Below, piece by piece: positions 40,540 to 50,646 of a stretch of DNA of 64,000 bases (positions within the stretch are counted from its first letter, which is position 1; each line of letters opens with the position of its first letter). The DNA is from CAYMMX01 sp964391675 (GTDB taxonomy: Bacteria; Cyanobacteriota; Vampirovibrionia; Gastranaerophilales; Gastranaerophilaceae): positions 398,341-462,340 of the forward strand of contig CAYMMX010000001.1 in the NCBI GenBank assembly GCA_964391675.1. The letters run 5' to 3'. The position numbers were made by a program, and so were the translations under genes. A model generated the notes under the pieces. That model saw only the letters and a list, made by a program, of their open reading frames with translations, had not been told where the DNA came from and ran no database searches.

Positions 40540-41856
40540 TTATATCCCGTTTTGTTGTTTTCTATACCAGTGGTAAATTGCTCTTGCGACTCTGTTGGAA
40601 CTATGTCTTACAAGACCTTCTTTACTGTCTTCTATTAATTTTTTTGAAACAATTCTTATATCAAGTTTTTTAACATTCTCTGTGTCTAATTTTACAGGAA
40701 AAGAGTTTGCTAATTTGTACTTTTCAGCTAAATTTTCAGGCAAATTGTCGTTAATTAAAACAGCTTCCATTACTTTATTTTCATTGGCGTGTTTAAGAAT
40801 GGCTTTAATATGATCAGAGACAGCGTAGTCATCTGTTTCTCCCGGTTGTGTCATTATATTGCAAACATATATTTTCTTTGCATTAGACTTTGCTATTTCA
40901 TGAGAAATTTCTTTAATTAGTAAGTTAGGAATAACACTTGTATAAAGGCTTCCTGGTCCTAAAATTATTAAATCAGCTTCCTTTATTGCGTTTATAACAT
41001 CTTCCAACGGTGTGCAATTTTCAGGATCCGTATATAATCTTTTAACTTTTCCTTTTGCTTCCGGTATGTTTGATTCTCCATGGATAATTCTGCCATCTTC
41101 CATTTCTGCAACAAGTTTCATATCATCTAAGGTTGACGGTAGAACCCTTCCTCTGATAGATAAAACTTTAGAGGATTCTTTAACTGCACGAACCATATCA
41201 CCTGTAATCGAACAAAGTGCAGTTAAAAATAAATTTCCAAAGCTGTGTCCTTCAAGACCTTCACCTGTTTTAAATCTGTATTGAAATAATTTTGTTACCA
41301 AATCTTCATCATCTGCCAATGCAGCAATACAGTTTCTTATATCTCCCGGAGGCAAGACTCCCATTTCTTCTCTTAATCGTCCGGAACTTCCTCCATCGTC
41401 TCCAACAGTTACTATTGCGGTTACATTATTTGTAATTTTTTTAATGCCCTTAAGCAACATGGATAAACCTGTTCCACCCCCTACAGCAACAATTTTAGGT
41501 CCTCTGTTTAGTTTTCTTCTTCTATACAAAGCTTCCAGAACAGAGCCTTTTCCTTTTTCATCATTTAAATCCAACATTGATAAGTTTGTTTTTTGCCATC
41601 CTTTAAAAAACATATATCCACCAAGAAAAGCTACAATTAATCCGACAATTCCTGATGGTGCTTTTGCCGCTATATACCTTATAAATTCCATTGTGAAAAA
41701 TACCGGCCTCATGTTAAATATAATCATTGTGCCTAAAAGAATAAGCAAAGAACCGAAAAAAATCATTGCAAACCATCTTTTAACCTGCAAACCGGGAATT
41801 AGCCATCCTGCGTCTTTTGGCATTTTTATATTATCTTTTGAAAATAAGTTTTTCAT
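40540..41856 (-). CDS. yvcK: YvcK/CofD-family gluconeogenesis factor with N-terminal membrane anchor
   Basis: A 438-aa protein. Two N-terminal spans (about 30-50 and 68-88) anchor it in the membrane. The rest is a CofD-like domain: VAVGGGTGLSMLLKGIK, TVGDDGGSSGRLREEMG, PPGDIRNCIAAL and FKTGEGLEGHSFGNL. Bacillus YvcK binds UDP-GlcNAc and is needed for cell-wall homeostasis on gluconeogenic carbon. The membrane anchor is shared with some actinobacterial and cyanobacterial homologues. The gap to the upstream pxpA-like gene is 27 nt. Confidence 0.92.
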   Translation of the reverse strand: MKNLFSKDNIKMPKDAGWLIPGLQVKRWFAMIFFGSLLILLGTMIIFNMRPVFFTMEFIRYIAAKAPSGIVGLIVAFLGGYMFFKGWQKTNLSMLDLNDEKGKGSVLEALYRRRKLNRGPKIVAVGGGTGLSMLLKGIKKITNNVTAIVTVGDDGGSSGRLREEMGVLPPGDIRNCIAALADDEDLVTKLFQYRFKTGEGLEGHSFGNLFLTALCSITGDMVRAVKESSKVLSIRGRVLPSTLDDMKLVAEMEDGRIIHGESNIPEAKGKVKRLYTDPENCTPLEDVINAIKEADLIILGPGSLYTSVIPNLLIKEISHEIAKSNAKKIYVCNIMTQPGETDDYAVSDHIKAILKHANENKVMEAVLINDNLPENLAEKYKLANSFPVKLDTENVKKLDIRIVSKKLIEDSKEGLVRHSSNRVARAIYHWYRKQQNGI

Positions 41857-41883
41857 TTTAATACCTGCTTTTTCTCTAAGTTT

Positions 41884-42690
41884 TTATACCCAACCCGAGC
41901 TTTCTACTTTTGTATAATTAATTGGTTGAGGTGTTATTAGTTCACTTGCTTTTTTAATTAATTGAAGCGATTCACTTGAGAAATGGATTGTATTTGCATC
42001 AATAAAACTATTTCCTTTTAATGTATTATCAATTTGAGAATACTGCATATATCTTTGGAGTCTTCTTGTAAGCAGACCAAAATCTTTAATTTCGGGTTCT
42101 TTATAATTTATTGTTCCATCAGGATTATAAACTTTGCTAAAATCTATTTCTTTTGCAATAGGAATCTGAACATAATCTCCGACTTTTGATATTATATCTC
42201 CGGAAGCACCAACATAAGTAAGCCACTGTGAACATTTTTTAATGGACTTTGCAATTGCACAGGAAAAATTGAAATTTTCACTTGCCATTTGATACATTGC
42301 TCCATGTGTTCTTACATATTCAACTTCTAAACCATATGCTTTTGCAAATGACATTAATGCGCCAACTTGATAAATAACTAAAGCTTCCGTTTCATCTTCT
42401 GTAAGATTAACCATCCTCATTCCAAAACCATACAAGTCATTAAATCCAATGTTTGCACCAATTACGACATTTTTTTCTTTAGCTCTTAATAAAGCATCTT
42501 TAATTGTCATCGGATCTCCTGTATGAAATCCTGTCGCAATATTTACAGAACTTACATAATCCAATAACTCGAATTCTTTTTCATTTTTATATATACCAAA
42601 ACCCTGAGCTAAATCACAATTAAAATCTATTGATTTAATTTTTTTAATTTCTTTGCTTGAATTACTCGGGTTATTTAAAACTTCTTGCAT
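41884..42690 (-). CDS. LamB/YcsF family protein (5-oxoprolinase subunit A-like)
   Basis: A 268-aa protein that reads as PxpA: IDFNCDLAQGFG, VNIATGFHTGDPMTIK, VVIGANIGFND, YVRTHGAMYQMA and a C-terminal LLTRRLQRYMQ. PxpA works with PxpB and PxpC to hydrolyse 5-oxoproline with ATP. Those partners are not nearby, and the normally invariant NIACGFHAGDP motif is changed to NIATGFHTGDP (Cys to Thr, Ala to Thr). It therefore may have another activity. It heads the nine-gene operon. Confidence 0.8.
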   Translation of the reverse strand: MQEVLNNPSNSSKEIKKIKSIDFNCDLAQGFGIYKNEKEFELLDYVSSVNIATGFHTGDPMTIKDALLRAKEKNVVIGANIGFNDLYGFGMRMVNLTEDETEALVIYQVGALMSFAKAYGLEVEYVRTHGAMYQMASENFNFSCAIAKSIKKCSQWLTYVGASGDIISKVGDYVQIPIAKEIDFSKVYNPDGTINYKEPEIKDFGLLTRRLQRYMQYSQIDNTLKGNSFIDANTIHFSSESLQLIKKASELITPQPINYTKVESSGWV

Positions 42691-42794
42691 ATAAAATCCT
42701 CTATTTAAAAGCTAAAAACGCAACATATAATATAACACTTTTATTATACTCAGTCAAAATATTTAATCCAGTCCTTTATAAAAGCTTTATATTG

Positions 42795-43973
42795 CTAAAT
42801 ATTGTCATTAGTAAAACCTGTTTTAATAATATTTTTCCCAAATTTTTCTTCCAGTTTATCAATAGCTTTAGCTAATTTATCGTAATTATTTTTTCTTTTA
42901 TTTTCAAACAAATTCAGTTGACTCTCTTTATTATAATCTATACCATCCAAAGTTACGCCGCAGCTGCGATATACGGTGTTAGAATCATATAAATTATTAA
43001 GTAAGTTCAATGCTAATTCTGAAATTTCCAATTCAAAGTCCGAAGAATTTTTAAGGTTTTTCTTATCATAAAAAACCCTAAAATCTTTAGTTCTAAGCAT
43101 TACTCCGACAGATTTACACTTTCCGTTAAAATGCCTTAATTTAGTACAAGAATTATGTATGTGAATATTTAATGCATTTTTTATATAAGCCAAATCACTT
43201 GTAAAGTCAGAAAATGAACGGGTGTTTTGAATAGATTTAGGCGGTTTTCGTTTAGAATTAACTTTATCAATATATTCACCCAACAATTCATGCTTTAATT
43301 CTATACCACGCTTGCCAATTTTGTTTTTCAACCATTCATCTGACTTGTTTATAATTTCGCTACAATTCAAAATTCCCCAACGATTAAGTGCAACTGCAGT
43401 CTTTCTTCCAATTCCCCATATTTCTTCTATTTTAGTTGATTTTAAAACTTTTGAAATCTTAGATTGACCTATTAAATAAATTCCATTACCTTTTCCGGGT
43501 TTTGCTTTTTCACAGGCAAGCTTAGCCAGAACCTTAGATTTACTTATTCCTATAGAAACATTTATTCCTAAGTCTTCTTGAATTTTTTTTCTTATTGATT
43601 TTGCCATTTTAAAATAGTTTAATTTATACATTCGCTTTAAACCGGATAATTCAATAAAGGCTTCGTCTATGGAATAAATCTCAACAGTTGGGCTAAAGTT
43701 TTTCAATATTTCCATAACCTTTTTTGAAAAATTTTTATAATTAGAATATTCACCGGTAATATAAATTACATCAGGAAATTCTTTTTTTGCCATAAAATAT
43801 GGCATTCCCATTCTTACTCCGATTTTTTTAGCTTCTTTTGAGCGAGCTAAAACACAACCTCTTTCCCCGCTTATTACACAAACTGCCTTATCTTTTAAAT
43901 CCTCATTTAAGGCTTGCTCGCATGAAACAAAAAATGAATCACAGTCTATTAATGCAATTATACTTTTTTTCAT
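42795..43973 (-). CDS. Y-family DNA polymerase (UmuC-like)
   Basis: A 392-aa translesion polymerase. ALIDCDSFFVSCEQ and IYSIDEAFIEL carry the metal-binding acids, YSNYKNFSKKV holds the finger region, and VSIGISKSKVLAKLACEKAKP the palm end. Helix-hairpin-helix IWGIGRKTA and the little-finger domain follow. Near the C-terminus SQLNLFENK is a canonical beta-clamp-binding motif. UmuC/ImuB-like in length; no UmuD gene is adjacent. Confidence 0.93.
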   Translation of the reverse strand: MKKSIIALIDCDSFFVSCEQALNEDLKDKAVCVISGERGCVLARSKEAKKIGVRMGMPYFMAKKEFPDVIYITGEYSNYKNFSKKVMEILKNFSPTVEIYSIDEAFIELSGLKRMYKLNYFKMAKSIRKKIQEDLGINVSIGISKSKVLAKLACEKAKPGKGNGIYLIGQSKISKVLKSTKIEEIWGIGRKTAVALNRWGILNCSEIINKSDEWLKNKIGKRGIELKHELLGEYIDKVNSKRKPPKSIQNTRSFSDFTSDLAYIKNALNIHIHNSCTKLRHFNGKCKSVGVMLRTKDFRVFYDKKNLKNSSDFELEISELALNLLNNLYDSNTVYRSCGVTLDGIDYNKESQLNLFENKRKNNYDKLAKAIDKLEEKFGKNIIKTGFTNDNI

Positions 43974-44012
43974 TTTATCCCTGCAAAATAATTCTTACTA
44001 TAATTATAGCTT

Positions 44013-44058
44013 AAAAACCAAAGCGCCGATTTTTATTAAAATCGGCGCTTTGGTTTTT
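44013..44058. terminator. Perfect 21-bp hairpin terminator
   Basis: Arms 44013-44033 and 44038-44058 are fully complementary over 21 bp (core accaaagcgccgat / atcggcgctttggt) around a tatt loop, flanked by A- and T-runs on both strands. It lies between the end of the ATPase gene (44070) and the start of the Y-family polymerase gene, and should end transcription of the former. Confidence 0.9.
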
Positions 44059-44069
44059 ATTTTGATAAT

Positions 44070-45689
44070 CTAGCTTACATTCTTCTTGTGAAAGTCTTTT
44101 CCACCAACTATTCTTAAGTGACGTTGCTCACCTTCACCAATACTTTGGCTTACTAAATTATGTTGTTCTATTAATTCGTGCTGTAATTTTCTTATCTTTT
44201 GGTTCTGGGGAGTTAGCTCTATGTGTTCTTCTCCTTCAAGAATTTTAGCTATTGCAGCTTTAGCTTCATCAAGTGCTCGTTCGGCATCATCATAGTATCC
44301 TTGGAGAGTTTCTGCGCTTTCATGAATACCCAAAGCCTCTTTCATAACTTTCTGAATTTGAGCCATTGAATTTGTTTTTACATAGAAAACCTGAATTCTA
44401 TAGTCATTTGCTACACTTAGAACTTTTGCTCCACCTTTTGCAAAATTTTTGTGTGCAATTACAACATCTGCATCTTCAACATTTCTTGTTATTTCTGCAT
44501 TTAAATCAAGTCTTTCAATAACTTTTTCCACAATACTTCTTGAAACAGCATAAATATAAATCTTTTTGAAGTTTTTTACTTCATTTACATAATCACTTCT
44601 TGAAAAACTGAATTTTAAACTTTCAGAAGGGGTATGAGAAACTTTTTGTTCAATTGAAGTAATTTTTGATGAAACTGTCTCGGTAATTGTTTCTGTCTCT
44701 TTTGCCTCATATTTTTGATCAACTTTTCTTATTTCGGGTCTTATAGGCCATCCTCTTAAAATGTAGTCAACAGCTTCAGATGTATCTTTATAAATTGCAA
44801 GTGTGTCTCTGTCAATAATTTCTATCACTATGTCGAAAGTAGGTTGTTTTTCTCTTTCAAGGACGGTTTTTTGGCAGCCTCTGCGTTTTGCTTCATCATC
44901 ACCTAGAGTTACTGATTGAATGGATCCTACCAAATCAGATAATGTAGGGTTTTTAATTAAATTTTCAAGAGTATTACCATGTGCCGTAGCAATTAACATA
45001 ACTCCACGTTCGGCTATTGTTCTGGCAGCTTGGGCTTCGGCTTCTGTTCCTATTTCGTCAACCACAATAACTTCCGGTGTATGATTTTCAACAGCTTCAA
45101 TCATAATATCTTTTTGAAATTCAGGTTGTCTAACTTGCATACGGCGAGCTTTACCTATTGCCGGATGAGGATAATCACCGTCTCCTGCAATTTCATTTGA
45201 GGTATCAACAACAATAACTCTTTTTTTAAGTTCATCTGCCATAAGTCTTGAAATTTCTCTCAATTTTGTTGTTTTACCAACACCCGGACGCCCTAAGAAT
45301 AAGATACTTTTTCCTTGAGTTACAAAATCTTTTATACATGCAATTGTCCCCGTTACAACTCTACCGATTCTGCAAGTAAGACCTATAATTTTGCCTTGTC
45401 TGTTTCTTATTGCACTTATTCTGTGGAGTGTCCCGGGGATTCCTGAACGGTTATCAGAAGTAAATTCTGCTACTCTTTGAGTAATATAAGATATATCTTC
45501 TCCCGTTATCGGCTCAATGCCAAAACAATCAATCTTCCCCCCGGAATGTCGGATTTCAGGTAATCTGTTTACATCCAACACGATTTCGATTACGTCTTTC
45601 ATATTTTCGTAGTTTATGTGCCTCTTTACCTTTTCAGGTAGAATTCCAATTAATCTGTCCAGATCACTGTGAAATTGCACGTCATTCAT
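44070..45689 (-). CDS. Ycf45-like AAA ATPase with C-terminal R3H-type domain
   Basis: A 539-aa protein. The centre is a P-loop ATPase: Walker A LGRPGVGKTTK (near residue 133), Walker B VIVVDEIGTEAE, and ATAHGNTLENL, similar to SpoIIIAA/secretion-type ATPases. The flanks (YEN..DVIEIVLDVNRLPEIRH at the start and the VDYILRGWPIRPEIR stretch) match Ycf45, a protein encoded in red-algal plastids and cyanobacteria. The end (about 470-530) contains IRKLQHELIEQHNLVSQSIGEGEQRHLRI, the R3H nucleic-acid-binding pattern. Its role is unknown. Confidence 0.88.
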   Translation of the reverse strand: MNDVQFHSDLDRLIGILPEKVKRHINYENMKDVIEIVLDVNRLPEIRHSGGKIDCFGIEPITGEDISYITQRVAEFTSDNRSGIPGTLHRISAIRNRQGKIIGLTCRIGRVVTGTIACIKDFVTQGKSILFLGRPGVGKTTKLREISRLMADELKKRVIVVDTSNEIAGDGDYPHPAIGKARRMQVRQPEFQKDIMIEAVENHTPEVIVVDEIGTEAEAQAARTIAERGVMLIATAHGNTLENLIKNPTLSDLVGSIQSVTLGDDEAKRRGCQKTVLEREKQPTFDIVIEIIDRDTLAIYKDTSEAVDYILRGWPIRPEIRKVDQKYEAKETETITETVSSKITSIEQKVSHTPSESLKFSFSRSDYVNEVKNFKKIYIYAVSRSIVEKVIERLDLNAEITRNVEDADVVIAHKNFAKGGAKVLSVANDYRIQVFYVKTNSMAQIQKVMKEALGIHESAETLQGYYDDAERALDEAKAAIAKILEGEEHIELTPQNQKIRKLQHELIEQHNLVSQSIGEGEQRHLRIVGGKDFHKKNVS

Positions 45690-45977
45690 ATATTGATCCT
45701 TTCTTTGAAGGTTTGCACCATCATAATCATATATACACTATATCATTGTTCAATTCCTTGCTTTTTCAGTGAGGCAGGTCTCCACTAACATTATACCACT
45801 TTTATTAATCTTTACCCACTTTAATCATCTATATAAAGTAGCATTCTTTACATAACTTTATAAAAACAATCACCTTGAAATAGTGTATATATAACGCTTT
45901 TGAGGTTTGTTAAGTTTTTATACAAGCCTTAAAAAATAGGTTTAAAGTACTGCAAACACCTAATTTAGCAATATTTT

Positions 45978-47255
45978 TTAACAAATTTTTTCCGCATCTG
46001 CAATAAATTCGAGAAAATTAAGTGTTTTAACAGTATTTTTTTCCTTATTTAAAGAGTCTAATTCTATCAGTCCTTGACTAATTCCTAATACACAGGATGG
46101 ACAAGACGTTAATATATAATCAGCTTTCGTTTTGAGTGCATTTTGGCATTTTTTAACAGAAATTTTTGTAGATATTTTAGGATTTTTCATTGCAAAAATA
46201 CCGGCAAATCCGCAACAACTATTAAATTCTTCCATTTGTATGTATTCTATATTTTTTGCTTTATCTAAAAATTTATTAATAAAATTGATATTATCTAAAT
46301 GACAGGGCTTGTGAAAAGTAAATATTTTTTTTTCATTAAATTCAATACATTCAATATTTTCAATAATAAAATCAATTATATTTAAGGATTTTTTATTAAT
46401 TTTATTTAGTTTTTTAATTAAGGCATTATCTTCAAGATAACTTCCATAATCTTTAAAAGCATTTTGACAGCTGGCACAATCTGTTAAAAAATAATCAATA
46501 TCATCTGGAATCTGTGATAAATTAAATTTTGCCTGTTTTATAAATTGTTCTATATTTCCTTCAGACAAAAAGGGTACACCGCAACAATTAAAACTTGTTG
46601 GGATAATATTTATTCCCATTCGCTTTAGTATATTTTCTGCTAAAATATGAATTTTAGGATTAATATAATCATTTACACAGCCTTTAAAATAAATTATTTT
46701 TAAATTTTTTCTTTTATCTGTGTAATCTTTTGAAAAATTATTCAAAGATGTTAACGGTTTTAAATTATAAGACGGTAAAGTAATAAATTCGTTAAGTAGG
46801 ATGATTTTTTTACCTAACCACCCTGAATTTAATAGTAATGGATATATTTTTTTTAAAACTTTGTCTAATTTAAAAAATCTAAAAAGACTTACTCCAATTT
46901 TAATAGATTTCATTATTAAATTAAAAAACAGTTCAGAATTTAGAATTTTAATAAAATTTGCTTTAAACGAGGTTTTAAAACATTCGGATTTTGCTGTAAT
47001 AAATATTTTTCTGGCATCAATACCGCTTGGGCAAAAATCTTTGCAAGCATTACATTTTAAACACATATCTAAATATTTTTCTATGTTTTTGTTCAAATTT
47101 AAATCGCATTTTATTATACCATTGAGCATAATAAATTTTCCGCGAGAAACAGCACAATCATTTCCGGTTATTTTATAAACAGGACAAACTGATTGACACA
47201 AACCGCACTTTGAACATTTTTGTATTTCATCTTTATAATCAATTAGTTTTTTCAT
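45978..47255 (-). CDS. (Fe-S)-binding protein, GlcF/LutA-like
   Basis: A 425-aa protein with two [4Fe-4S] ferredoxin clusters at the N-terminus (C-x2-C-x2-C-x3-CP in CSKCGLCQSVCP, then CLKCNACKDFCP) and two CCG domains (SFNCCGVPF and SCCGFAG, with TSCPSC). This is the layout of glycolate-oxidase subunit GlcF and of lactate-utilisation LutA. The catalytic flavoprotein subunit (GlcD/GlcE) is not in view. It starts 20 nt after ilvD on the same strand. The N-terminus of the linker (about 100-160) is hydrophobic-rich and lysine-rich. Confidence 0.85.
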   Translation of the reverse strand: MKKLIDYKDEIQKCSKCGLCQSVCPVYKITGNDCAVSRGKFIMLNGIIKCDLNLNKNIEKYLDMCLKCNACKDFCPSGIDARKIFITAKSECFKTSFKANFIKILNSELFFNLIMKSIKIGVSLFRFFKLDKVLKKIYPLLLNSGWLGKKIILLNEFITLPSYNLKPLTSLNNFSKDYTDKRKNLKIIYFKGCVNDYINPKIHILAENILKRMGINIIPTSFNCCGVPFLSEGNIEQFIKQAKFNLSQIPDDIDYFLTDCASCQNAFKDYGSYLEDNALIKKLNKINKKSLNIIDFIIENIECIEFNEKKIFTFHKPCHLDNINFINKFLDKAKNIEYIQMEEFNSCCGFAGIFAMKNPKISTKISVKKCQNALKTKADYILTSCPSCVLGISQGLIELDSLNKEKNTVKTLNFLEFIADAEKIC

Positions 47256-47275
47256 TTATTATCAGGATAAAATCT

Positions 47276-48937
47276 TTATCCCCCTGTAATTGCACCAGTA
47301 CTTGCACTTTGAACTGTTTTGGAATACCTTGCTAAATATCCGGATTTTTCTTTTGGTTCAATTGGTTTAAATTCTAATTTTCTTTTTGTCAATTCAGCTT
47401 CATCGACCAAAAGTTCTATTATACGTTTATTTATATCTATTTTAATTTTATCACCCTTTTTGACTAAAGCCAAAATACCACCTTCAGCTGCCTCAGGGCA
47501 AATATGCCCTATGCAAAGACCTCTTGTTCCGCCGGAAAATCTTCCGTCTGTAACTAGAGCAACCGATTTACCCAAACCTTTTCCTACAAGTAAAGATGTT
47601 GGTGCTAACATTTCTCTCATTCCGGGACCGCCTTTGGGGCCTTCGTATCTTATGATAACTACATCTCCTGCGTTTACTTTATCTTTTTCGATTGCGTTCA
47701 TCGCTTCTTCTTCACTGTTGAAAGGATTTGCATTACCTTCAAATTCAAAAACACTTTCATCCACACCCGAAATTTTTATTACAGCACCTTCAGGTGCTAA
47801 ATTCCCTTTTAAAATCCCAAGACCCGGATTTGAAGTTATAGGTTTGTCAAAAGGTTTAACAACTTCCTCATCAACCCAAGCTTTCTGTGCAATTTCTTTA
47901 ATTGACATGCCTAAAACATTTTTTGTGTTTTTAAACTCAGGAGTGTTGCCAAAAATAGTTTTAATAGCACCCGGAATGGCACCGGCATTATTTAAATCAG
48001 TCATTGTAGCAGAAGCTGAAGGATCTAGTTTAATAATTTGTGGAATTTTAAAACTTAATTCGTCAAAATCATTTAATGATATATTAACACCGGCCTGATT
48101 TGCAATTGCAAGCAAATGTAATACAGAATTTGTTGATCCGCCAAGTGCTAAATCCATTATAATTGCATTTCTTATTGAATCTCGGGTGATTAAATCTTTT
48201 GGCAAAATATTTTTCTTTAAAGCTTCCATTACTGCAATCCCGCTTTCAAAAGCAATACGTTTTTTAAGTGCAGAAACTGCAGCTGCAGTAGCACTATATG
48301 GTAAACTTAAACCCATAACTTCTGTTAAACATGCCATTGTATTTGCTGTATAAAGCCCCTGGCAAGAACCTATAGAAGGGCAAGATGCTTCTTCCATTTC
48401 ATATAATCTTTCCTCTGTAATTTCACCTGCTCTATATTTGCCGATAGCTTCAAAAGAGCCTTTAATCATAGTTAGTTTTTCACCTTTGGAACAACCATCT
48501 AACATTGGTCCGGCTGTAACCATAATCGTAGGAATGTTTAACCTTAAAGCAGCCAAAATCATTCCGGGTGTTATTTTATCACAATTTGAAAGTAATACAA
48601 TTCCGTCTAATTGGTGAGCAGCAGCGACACTTTCAACACAATCTGCGATTAAATCACGAGATGGAAGAGAATACCTCATTCCACTGTGCCCCATTGCAAT
48701 ACCATCACAAATTGCAGGCGTGCCAAAAATAAAAGCCTGTCCACCAGCTGAATGAATACCCTTTTCTATTTGTCTTTCCAAATCTCTCATTCCGACATGT
48801 CCCGGAACTAAATCGGAAAAGGAACTTGCAATTCCTATAAAAGGTTTCTTCATCCCTTCTTTACTAACGCCAGCAGCATATAAAAGTCCTCTGTGAGGGG
48901 CTCTTGCTATACCTTTTTTAACTTGATCACTTTTCAT
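47276..48937 (-). CDS. ilvD: Dihydroxy-acid dehydratase
   Basis: Third enzyme of branched-chain amino-acid synthesis, which also supplies ketoisovalerate for panB. The 553 aa match the family. Iron-sulfur cysteines are seen in SNCDKITPGM and EASCPSIGSCQGLYTANTMACLTE. GSTNSVLHLLAIA and GFRGPRGGPGM-like YEGPKGGPGMREML, then DGRFSGGTRGLCIGH, are the classic motifs. GAGGATG lies 5 nt before the ATG. Confidence 0.97.
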   Translation of the reverse strand: MKSDQVKKGIARAPHRGLLYAAGVSKEGMKKPFIGIASSFSDLVPGHVGMRDLERQIEKGIHSAGGQAFIFGTPAICDGIAMGHSGMRYSLPSRDLIADCVESVAAAHQLDGIVLLSNCDKITPGMILAALRLNIPTIMVTAGPMLDGCSKGEKLTMIKGSFEAIGKYRAGEITEERLYEMEEASCPSIGSCQGLYTANTMACLTEVMGLSLPYSATAAAVSALKKRIAFESGIAVMEALKKNILPKDLITRDSIRNAIIMDLALGGSTNSVLHLLAIANQAGVNISLNDFDELSFKIPQIIKLDPSASATMTDLNNAGAIPGAIKTIFGNTPEFKNTKNVLGMSIKEIAQKAWVDEEVVKPFDKPITSNPGLGILKGNLAPEGAVIKISGVDESVFEFEGNANPFNSEEEAMNAIEKDKVNAGDVVIIRYEGPKGGPGMREMLAPTSLLVGKGLGKSVALVTDGRFSGGTRGLCIGHICPEAAEGGILALVKKGDKIKIDINKRIIELLVDEAELTKRKLEFKPIEPKEKSGYLARYSKTVQSASTGAITGG

Positions 48938-49080
48938 ACAAACATCCTCTTTGAAAATAAATTAATTTAATTAGGATAATCTTATCAAGAAATAATAATA
49001 TTTTCAAACATACAAAACTTATAAAATAAAAAATTTATTTCTTAACTTATAATTGTATAAAAATGCTTGCCGATATTAAA

Positions 49081-50511
49081 CTATTTAACTCCAATTTCGT
49101 GAAGTTTAATAAAGTTTGTTTTTCCAATTAATAAATCAGGTAAAGCACCTGTAAAAATTACTTTATCTCCTTCTTTAAAACCAAAATTTTCTATTAAATA
49201 TTTATCTATAACTTCAAGTGTTGTTTGATTCATCCCGCCTTCTAAATCCATTTCCATTGGGTAAACGTTGCTATATAAAACCATTCTGCGAGTATTTCTA
49301 TAGCTTGGACAAAAAGTTAAAATCGGAACACTTGGTTTTGCTTTTGAAAGTAATTTGGGCGTATAGCCACTAGCTGTAAGGGCTAAAATAGCTTTAACAT
49401 TAATTTTTTCAACCATTTCTATAATCGCTGTACATATTGCAATCGAATCATCTTTGCATTCATCAATTACATCTTGTGGATAGTGATTATGAATCATTAC
49501 CTCACTGCTTTCAACGTTATCGGCTATAGATTTCATCATTTTTACTGCTTCTACAGGATATTTTCCAGCGGCAGTTTCTCCTGATAACATTATTGCATCT
49601 GTTCCGTCAAGAATAGCATTTGCAACGTCAGAGGCTTCTGCACGTGTTGGGATAGGCTGCTCAATCATTGATTCTAACATTTGTGTAGCAACTATTACAA
49701 CTTTTCTTTGAGCATTCGCTTTTTTAATAATTTCTTTTTGAACCACCGGTACTTTTTCCGGTGAAATTTCAATCCCTAAATCTCCTCTTGCAACCATAAT
49801 TCCTGAAGATTTTATTATGATTTCATCAATATTTCTAAGTGCTTGAGGTTTTTCTATTTTTGAAATTACTTTTATTTTCCCGTTATTTTGTTTAATTAAT
49901 TCTCTTAATTCCATAACGTCTTTGGCATCTCTTACGAAAGATAATCCCAAATAATCAATTTCATTTGCAATTGCAAATTTTACAAATTCTTTGTCTCTTT
50001 CCGTTAAAACGTTAAGGCTTCCTTGAGAACCCGGAATATTAATTCCTTTTCTTTGCTTTAAAAGTCCGCCACACAAAACTTTTGCGTTTATTATATCACC
50101 TTCAATTTTTACAACTTCTAAAACCAATTTACCATCATCAAGCATTATTTTTTCACCGATACTTACGTCTTTGGCAATGCCTTTGTAATCAACAGGAATA
50201 ATTCCGTTTTCATATTTTTCTTGATGTCTGAATTTAACAATGGAATCTTTTATTAATTCGATAGATTCATCCAATAATCCAACTCTGATTTTAGGACCTT
50301 GTAAATCTAAAAGAGTAGGGATAGGGTATCCTAATTCTTTTTCTACTTCTCTTATATAATTAAGACGTTTTAAATGAACTTCTTCATTCCCATGTGAAGA
50401 GTTTAATCTGAACATTGTTACACCTGCTTTTGCAAGTGCCTTTATTTTTTCTTTTGTTTCAGCGCTTGGACCTATTGTTGCTATTATTTTCGTGCTGGTT
50501 AATTTTTTCAT
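49081..50511 (-). CDS. pyk: Pyruvate kinase
   Basis: Final step of glycolysis, phosphoenolpyruvate plus ADP to pyruvate and ATP. The 476 aa span the A, B and C domains: TKIIATIGPSAETKEKI, FRLNSSHGNEE, LLDLQGPKIRVG, the catalytic KIEKPQALRNIDEII and MVARGDLGIEI, and ATQMLESMIEQPIPTRAEASDVANA. The C domain is shorter than in the enzymes with an added PEP-synthase-like domain, so it is a plain type. GGAGG precedes the ATG. Confidence 0.97.
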   Translation of the reverse strand: MKKLTSTKIIATIGPSAETKEKIKALAKAGVTMFRLNSSHGNEEVHLKRLNYIREVEKELGYPIPTLLDLQGPKIRVGLLDESIELIKDSIVKFRHQEKYENGIIPVDYKGIAKDVSIGEKIMLDDGKLVLEVVKIEGDIINAKVLCGGLLKQRKGINIPGSQGSLNVLTERDKEFVKFAIANEIDYLGLSFVRDAKDVMELRELIKQNNGKIKVISKIEKPQALRNIDEIIIKSSGIMVARGDLGIEISPEKVPVVQKEIIKKANAQRKVVIVATQMLESMIEQPIPTRAEASDVANAILDGTDAIMLSGETAAGKYPVEAVKMMKSIADNVESSEVMIHNHYPQDVIDECKDDSIAICTAIIEMVEKINVKAILALTASGYTPKLLSKAKPSVPILTFCPSYRNTRRMVLYSNVYPMEMDLEGGMNQTTLEVIDKYLIENFGFKEGDKVIFTGALPDLLIGKTNFIKLHEIGVK

Positions 50512-50646
50512 TATTCCTCCATGATGCTCTTATAACTATTTTACCTTAAACTTTTAATACTACCAAATTAGTACAAATTTTAGCTATCTTTACAAACATA
50601 AAATTGTGCTTTATAATGTGAACAAAAAATATAAAGGAGTGTTAGC

